NCBI RefSeq assembly: GCF_025231525.1
Contig: NZ_CP103057.1
Coordinates: 62,001-126,000 of the forward strand
From: Sphingomonas endolithica
GTDB taxonomy: Bacteria > Pseudomonadota > Alphaproteobacteria > Sphingomonadales > Sphingomonadaceae
Length of the DNA stretch: 64,000 bases
Reading direction: 5' to 3'
In this document: positions 61,301 to 64,000 of the stretch, piece after piece
Position numbering within the stretch: position 1 is the first letter of the stretch
Layout of the letters: every line of letters starts with the position of its first letter
The notes under the pieces: generated by a model
The model's database searches: none
The model's input: the letters and a program-made list of their open reading frames with translations, nothing else
What the model was told of the DNA's origin: nothing
Made by a program: the position numbers and the translations under genes

Positions 61301-61800
61301 TCGTCTTCGATCTCAGATGCGATAATGCGCATGTGTTCGAAGCCTGGTTCGGGTCGAGTGCCGGATTCGAGGACCAGCGCGCACGCGGACTGGTGTCGTG
61401 CCCGATTTGCGGCGATTGCGACGTGATCAAGGCGGTGATGGCGCCGAACGTCGCAGCCAAGAGCAATAGCAAGGCAGTACGCGTACGCCCGCCGGAGGGT
61501 GTTTCGAAACCAGCGGCTGCGCGGGTGCCGGTGCCGTCCAGGGTGCCGCCCGCAATCACGGCAGAGGGGATGAAGGCGGCGTTGCTTTCGCTGGTCGAGG
61601 CGCAAGCCAAGGCGCTTGAAACGTCGCAATGGGTCGGGCGTGGCTTCGCCGATCGCGCCCGTGCCATGCATGCCGGGAAGGAGGAAGCGACGCCGATCCA
61701 CGGGCAATCGACCCGCGCTGAAGCGGAGGCGCTGCTCGACGAGGGTGTCGCGATCGCGCCGTTGCTGGTCCCGGTGGTGCCGCCTGAGGCGTTGAATTAG
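61297..61800 (+). CDS. DUF1178 family protein
   Basis: 167 residues. It begins IVFDLRCDNAHVFEAWFGSSAGFEDQ and has CPICGD, a rubredoxin-like pair of cysteines with the earlier Cys that could hold zinc, then a disordered Pro/Ala-rich linker and a helical C-terminus (GRGFADRARAMHAG, ALLDEGVAIAPLLVP). The GTG start at 61297 overlaps the Nit1 stop. DUF1178 is typically found after grxC and nit in alphaproteobacteria (recalled). Function unknown, possibly redox-linked. Confidence 0.88.
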   Translation: MIVFDLRCDNAHVFEAWFGSSAGFEDQRARGLVSCPICGDCDVIKAVMAPNVAAKSNSKAVRVRPPEGVSKPAAARVPVPSRVPPAITAEGMKAALLSLVEAQAKALETSQWVGRGFADRARAMHAGKEEATPIHGQSTRAEAEALLDEGVAIAPLLVPVVPPEALN

Positions 61801-62144
61801 CGCGGCTGTCGGCTTTTGCTGATCTCCCTAACGGGGATGTGAGGTCAGGGCGCAGCGTCGCTGGATAGCCGGCGTCGAGTTATGAGCGGCACGTTCGGTA
61901 CGTTGGGCTTGCCGTCGCTAAGGAACGCTGAGTGTGAGCGGCTGACTTGTTCCCCAGCGAAGGCCGGGGTCCAGTCGCGGAACATGCGTGAGAGGCGCGG
62001 CGCTTTGTAACGGCCACCTGTCCGCCTGGGCGCCGGCGGAGCAAGGAACGTGGCACCGTCCACTTGTGATAATGGATGAAGATGAACTCGCGCCCGGTCG
62101 GCCGATTGACCCCACCGTGGCTACCGCTTACCAGCGACGAGGAT
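61801..62144. other. Intergenic region before tRNA-Arg
   Basis: 344 bases with no supported gene. A half-site resembling the sphingomonad TTCCCCAGCGAAGGCCGGGGTCC repeat lies at about 61949-61975, without a clear partner arm. The tRNA promoter is expected in the last 60 bases but no strong -10/-35 pair stands out. Confidence 0.4.
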
Positions 62145-62221
62145 GCCCCCGTAGCTCAGCCGGATAGAGCAACGGTTTCCTAAACCGTAGGCCGCGTGTT
62201 CGAATCTCGCCGGGGGCACCA
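62145..62221 (+). tRNA. tRNA-Arg (anticodon CCU)
   Basis: 77-base cloverleaf with an encoded CCA (62219-62221). Acceptor stem GCCCCCG (62145-62151) pairs with CGGGGGC (62211-62217), discriminator A62218. The anticodon stem ACGGT/ACCGT (62172-62176, 62184-62188) closes a loop with CCT at 62179-62181. The T loop reads GTTCGAATC. Confidence 0.96.
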
Positions 62222-62254
62222 CCATCGCAGGCAGCACCCCCGGGGAGCGGCGCA

Positions 62255-62584
62255 TTACGCCTTAACGTGCTGCGAGATGTACTTGTTCATCTCGAACATC
62301 GTGCACTTGTCGCGACCGAAGACCTTCTTCAGCTTGTCGTCCGCCAGGATCTCGCGCTTGTTCTCGGGATTCTGGAGGTCGTGCTTCTTGATATACACCC
62401 AGACCTTGCTGATCACTTCGCTGCGAGGCAGCTTGTCGTTGCCGACGATCTCGCCGAGCTCCGGAGAAGGCTGTACAGGGGCGTGGATGCCGCCGGTCTT
62501 GGGGGCTGCATCCTTGGCAGCAGCGGGCTTCTTGGGCGCCGCGGCCTTCTTGGGCGCCTCTGCCTTAGTGGGGGTCTTCGCCAT
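62255..62584 (-). CDS. SWIB/MDM2-domain protein with Lys/Ala-rich tail
   Basis: 109 residues. The first ~35 residues are Lys-, Ala- and Pro-rich (TPTKAEAPKKAAAPKKPAAA), like a histone H1 tail. The rest is a SWIB domain: HAPVQPSPELGEIVGNDKLPRSEVISKVWVYIKKHDLQNPENKREI, then KLKKVFGRDKCTMFEMNKYI. A DNA-binding nucleoid role is inferred; SWIB proteins are unusual in bacteria but occur in Chlamydiae and some proteobacteria. The 34 bases after the tRNA end are non-coding, and the gene is convergent with the tRNA. Confidence 0.92.
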   Translation of the reverse strand: MAKTPTKAEAPKKAAAPKKPAAAKDAAPKTGGIHAPVQPSPELGEIVGNDKLPRSEVISKVWVYIKKHDLQNPENKREILADDKLKKVFGRDKCTMFEMNKYISQHVKA

Positions 62585-62625
62585 TAAAAATTCCTTCCTG
62601 ATGTGCCGTTCAAGCCGACATCGGT

Positions 62626-62826
62626 TTACGCCTTCTTCAGCGCGCCCTCCTTGTGCGCTGCCTTTCCGCCATTGTCACTCCTTACAATGAACTCGGGATT
62701 GTCCTGGGATGCGGCGACCTTGTGGCCCTTGATCGTTGTCGGGGTGGTCTGCTTCTTCTCGACCACGCCGTGTGCGGTGCCGCCGTGCGACTTCCAGCTG
62801 ACTTCATCACCTTTTTTCAGTGTCAT
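62626..62826 (-). CDS. DUF2945 small protein (HVA1/Tudor-like)
   Basis: 66 residues matching DUF2945, a Tudor-like SH3-type barrel: KKGDEVSWKSHGGTAHGVVEKK, TTIKGHKVAASQDNPEFIVRSDNGGKAAHK. Members are stress-induced small proteins of unknown molecular role. It is 41 bases upstream of the SWIB gene in the same direction, so co-transcription is likely. ATG 62826. Confidence 0.88.
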   Translation of the reverse strand: MTLKKGDEVSWKSHGGTAHGVVEKKQTTPTTIKGHKVAASQDNPEFIVRSDNGGKAAHKEGALKKA

Positions 62827-62912
62827 GGCATTCCTCCTGGCTATGGGGGTTCAGCGCAGGAGGGCGGGATTCGTTGCATGTCCGCGCGCCGCTCCGCCCT
62901 GCGACCACCATG

Positions 62913-64000
62913 CTAGAATTTGTAGCGCGCGGTGATGCCATAGGTGCGCGGCTGGCTGGGATAGGCCGAAATGCTGCCCTGCTGCGCAACCGAGGGGAAG
63001 TAGAAGGTCAGATAGCGGTTGTTGTTGACGTTGCGGCCAAACGCCGAGAGCTGCAGACCATTGTCGAATTCGACCGTCGCGGCGAGGTTGATCTGGCTAA
63101 CCTTGCGGCGGATATCCAGCACGCCGCTGGCGATGCGCGTGTTGCTTTCATACTGCCAGTCGCCGCGCAGCAGCAGCTTGATGTCGGGGGTTAGTTCCTG
63201 CGTGAACGTGGCGCCGGTGGAGACCGAGAATTCGGGTATGTCGCCGGGGCGGGTGCCGGTCAGGTTGGTCGGCACGACGGTCAGCGCCGGGCCGATCGCG
63301 CCGCCAGTGTCGAACGAATCGTATGTCGGATCGAGATAGGTGACTGCGAGGTTCAGCGTCAGCGGGCGCACCGGCGTTACGCTGCCGTCGAACTCGATGC
63401 CGAACACCGATTCCTTCTCGGCATTGGCGAGCGAAAAGCCGGTGCCGGTGAACACGTTGCTCTGGAAGCCTTTGATATATTGTTTGAATACGGCAACGTT
63501 GAAGGCGAAGTTGTTGTACTGGCCCTTCACGCCGACCTCGTAGACGCTCGATTTTTCCGGCCGGGCAAAGCGCGAGCCGGTGCTGAGGTTGGGCAGCGCA
63601 AGGCCGGCAGCACGGATCGGCGAGGTCGCCGGATTCGTCACCGGCGAGCCGGGGATGAAGTCGCTCGCGAGGGGGCGGGAGTCGCGCGACAGATTGAACG
63701 ACGACGCCTTGAAGCCCGTCGCGTGCGTTGCGTAGAAGCTGAGATTGGCGTTTGCCTTGTAGGCGAGGCGCAGCGTGTACGACAGGTTGTCGTCATTGGT
63801 CCGGCCGTCCTCCACCGCATTCGGAAAATTGAGGAAGGGTGGCGTGAACTGCAATGCTTGCAAGGCGAGCAACGGATTCACGGCGGGGTTGGACTGGTTG
63901 GCCGCGCCGAATGCCGCGGCACCGGCCTGGACTTGCGCGAAGCCGGCGGGCTGCGCCGCGGCGAAGGCCTGGATCTGCGCGGCAGTGGCTTGCCCGGGCA
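62913..64000 (-). CDS. TonB-dependent receptor, N-terminal part outside window
   Basis: The frame stays open to the right edge (64000), so the signal peptide, plug domain and start lie beyond the window. The visible ~362 residues are the C-terminal barrel: KANANLSFYATHATGFKASSF, EVGVKGQYNNFAFNVAVFKQY, ERF-like loops, and FSVSTGATFTQEL, ending in TYGITARYKF with a terminal Phe. The linker AAAQPAGFAQVQAGAAAF is Ala- and Gln-rich. Substrate cannot be assigned without the plug. Confidence 0.9.
   Translation of the reverse strand, partial: PGQATAAQIQAFAAAQPAGFAQVQAGAAAFGAANQSNPAVNPLLALQALQFTPPFLNFPNAVEDGRTNDDNLSYTLRLAYKANANLSFYATHATGFKASSFNLSRDSRPLASDFIPGSPVTNPATSPIRAAGLALPNLSTGSRFARPEKSSVYEVGVKGQYNNFAFNVAVFKQYIKGFQSNVFTGTGFSLANAEKESVFGIEFDGSVTPVRPLTLNLAVTYLDPTYDSFDTGGAIGPALTVVPTNLTGTRPGDIPEFSVSTGATFTQELTPDIKLLLRGDWQYESNTRIASGVLDIRRKVSQINLAATVEFDNGLQLSAFGRNVNNNRYLTFYFPSVAQQGSISAYPSQPRTYGITARYKF

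Overview
The window looks like chromosomal DNA of a sphingomonad (Alphaproteobacteria, Sphingomonadales; most like Sphingomonas). This rests on high G+C coding sequence, an extended ribosomal protein S9 beside a COX15-type heme A synthase, two TonB-dependent receptors at the window edges, DUF2945 and SWIB small proteins, TamA/TamB, an isovaleryl-CoA dehydrogenase, and several families of intergenic inverted repeats of the kind scattered through sphingomonad genomes. It is mostly ordinary housekeeping sequence with short accessory stretches. No rRNA, CRISPR array, transposase or integrase was seen.

Layout. 1-4.7 kb: the 3' part of a TonB siderophore receptor with its PiuC-type hydroxylase, then a diacylglycerol-kinase-like protein overlapping a metallophosphoesterase. 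5-8.6 kb: glycosyltransferase, rpsI-rplM with a strong terminator, heme A synthase. 8.6-10.2 kb: a MerC-domain membrane protein and a Zur-like regulator behind a candidate Zur box, then a GNAT gene broken by one base. 10.2-19 kb: dxs, a LuxR-HTH/membrane/Ig-like fusion, RBBP9-like hydrolase, tlyA, tspO, ubiK, ybjN, proC, a MarR gene divergent from ilvE, and tRNA-Gln. 19-28 kb: DEAD-box helicase, DUF892 ferritin-like protein, RluE-type pseudouridine synthase, isovaleryl-CoA dehydrogenase, amino acid permease, aconitase.

28.3-34.1 kb is the most accessory-like stretch: a two-gene unit of a TIR/deoxyribosyltransferase-like protein with a 58-residue basic partner, a CxxCH small protein coupled to DUF2243, GFA, a hydroxyacid dehydrogenase, SH3 and GNAT proteins, and three orphan genes, two of them in AT-richer DNA. 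34-38.7 kb: thiolase, a GAF/GGDEF-like/EAL protein, prepilin peptidase, and a small remnant of an aldehyde dehydrogenase gene. 38.7-43.2 kb: a co-directional set hppD-hmgA-(GntA-like heme N-oxygenase)-(DUF1989), with a divergent MarR regulator; the first two degrade tyrosine to maleylacetoacetate, and the last two point to guanidino-nitrogen chemistry.

43.4-53.6 kb: malate synthase G, tamA-tamB, and a Baeyer-Villiger-type flavin monooxygenase. 54-58.4 kb: a signalling cluster (EAL protein, TPR hybrid-type histidine kinase, DivK-like receiver). 58.6-62.2 kb: a methyltransferase facing comF, then grxC-nit-DUF1178 in an overlapping chain, and tRNA-Arg. The right edge holds SWIB and DUF2945 genes and the 3' part of a second TonB receptor.

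Best candidates for a little-described system are the 28.3-29.1 kb two-gene unit, the HTH-TM-Ig protein with an internal start, and the GntA-like/DUF1989 pair attached to tyrosine catabolism. All functions are read by eye from motifs and family memory; no database search was possible.
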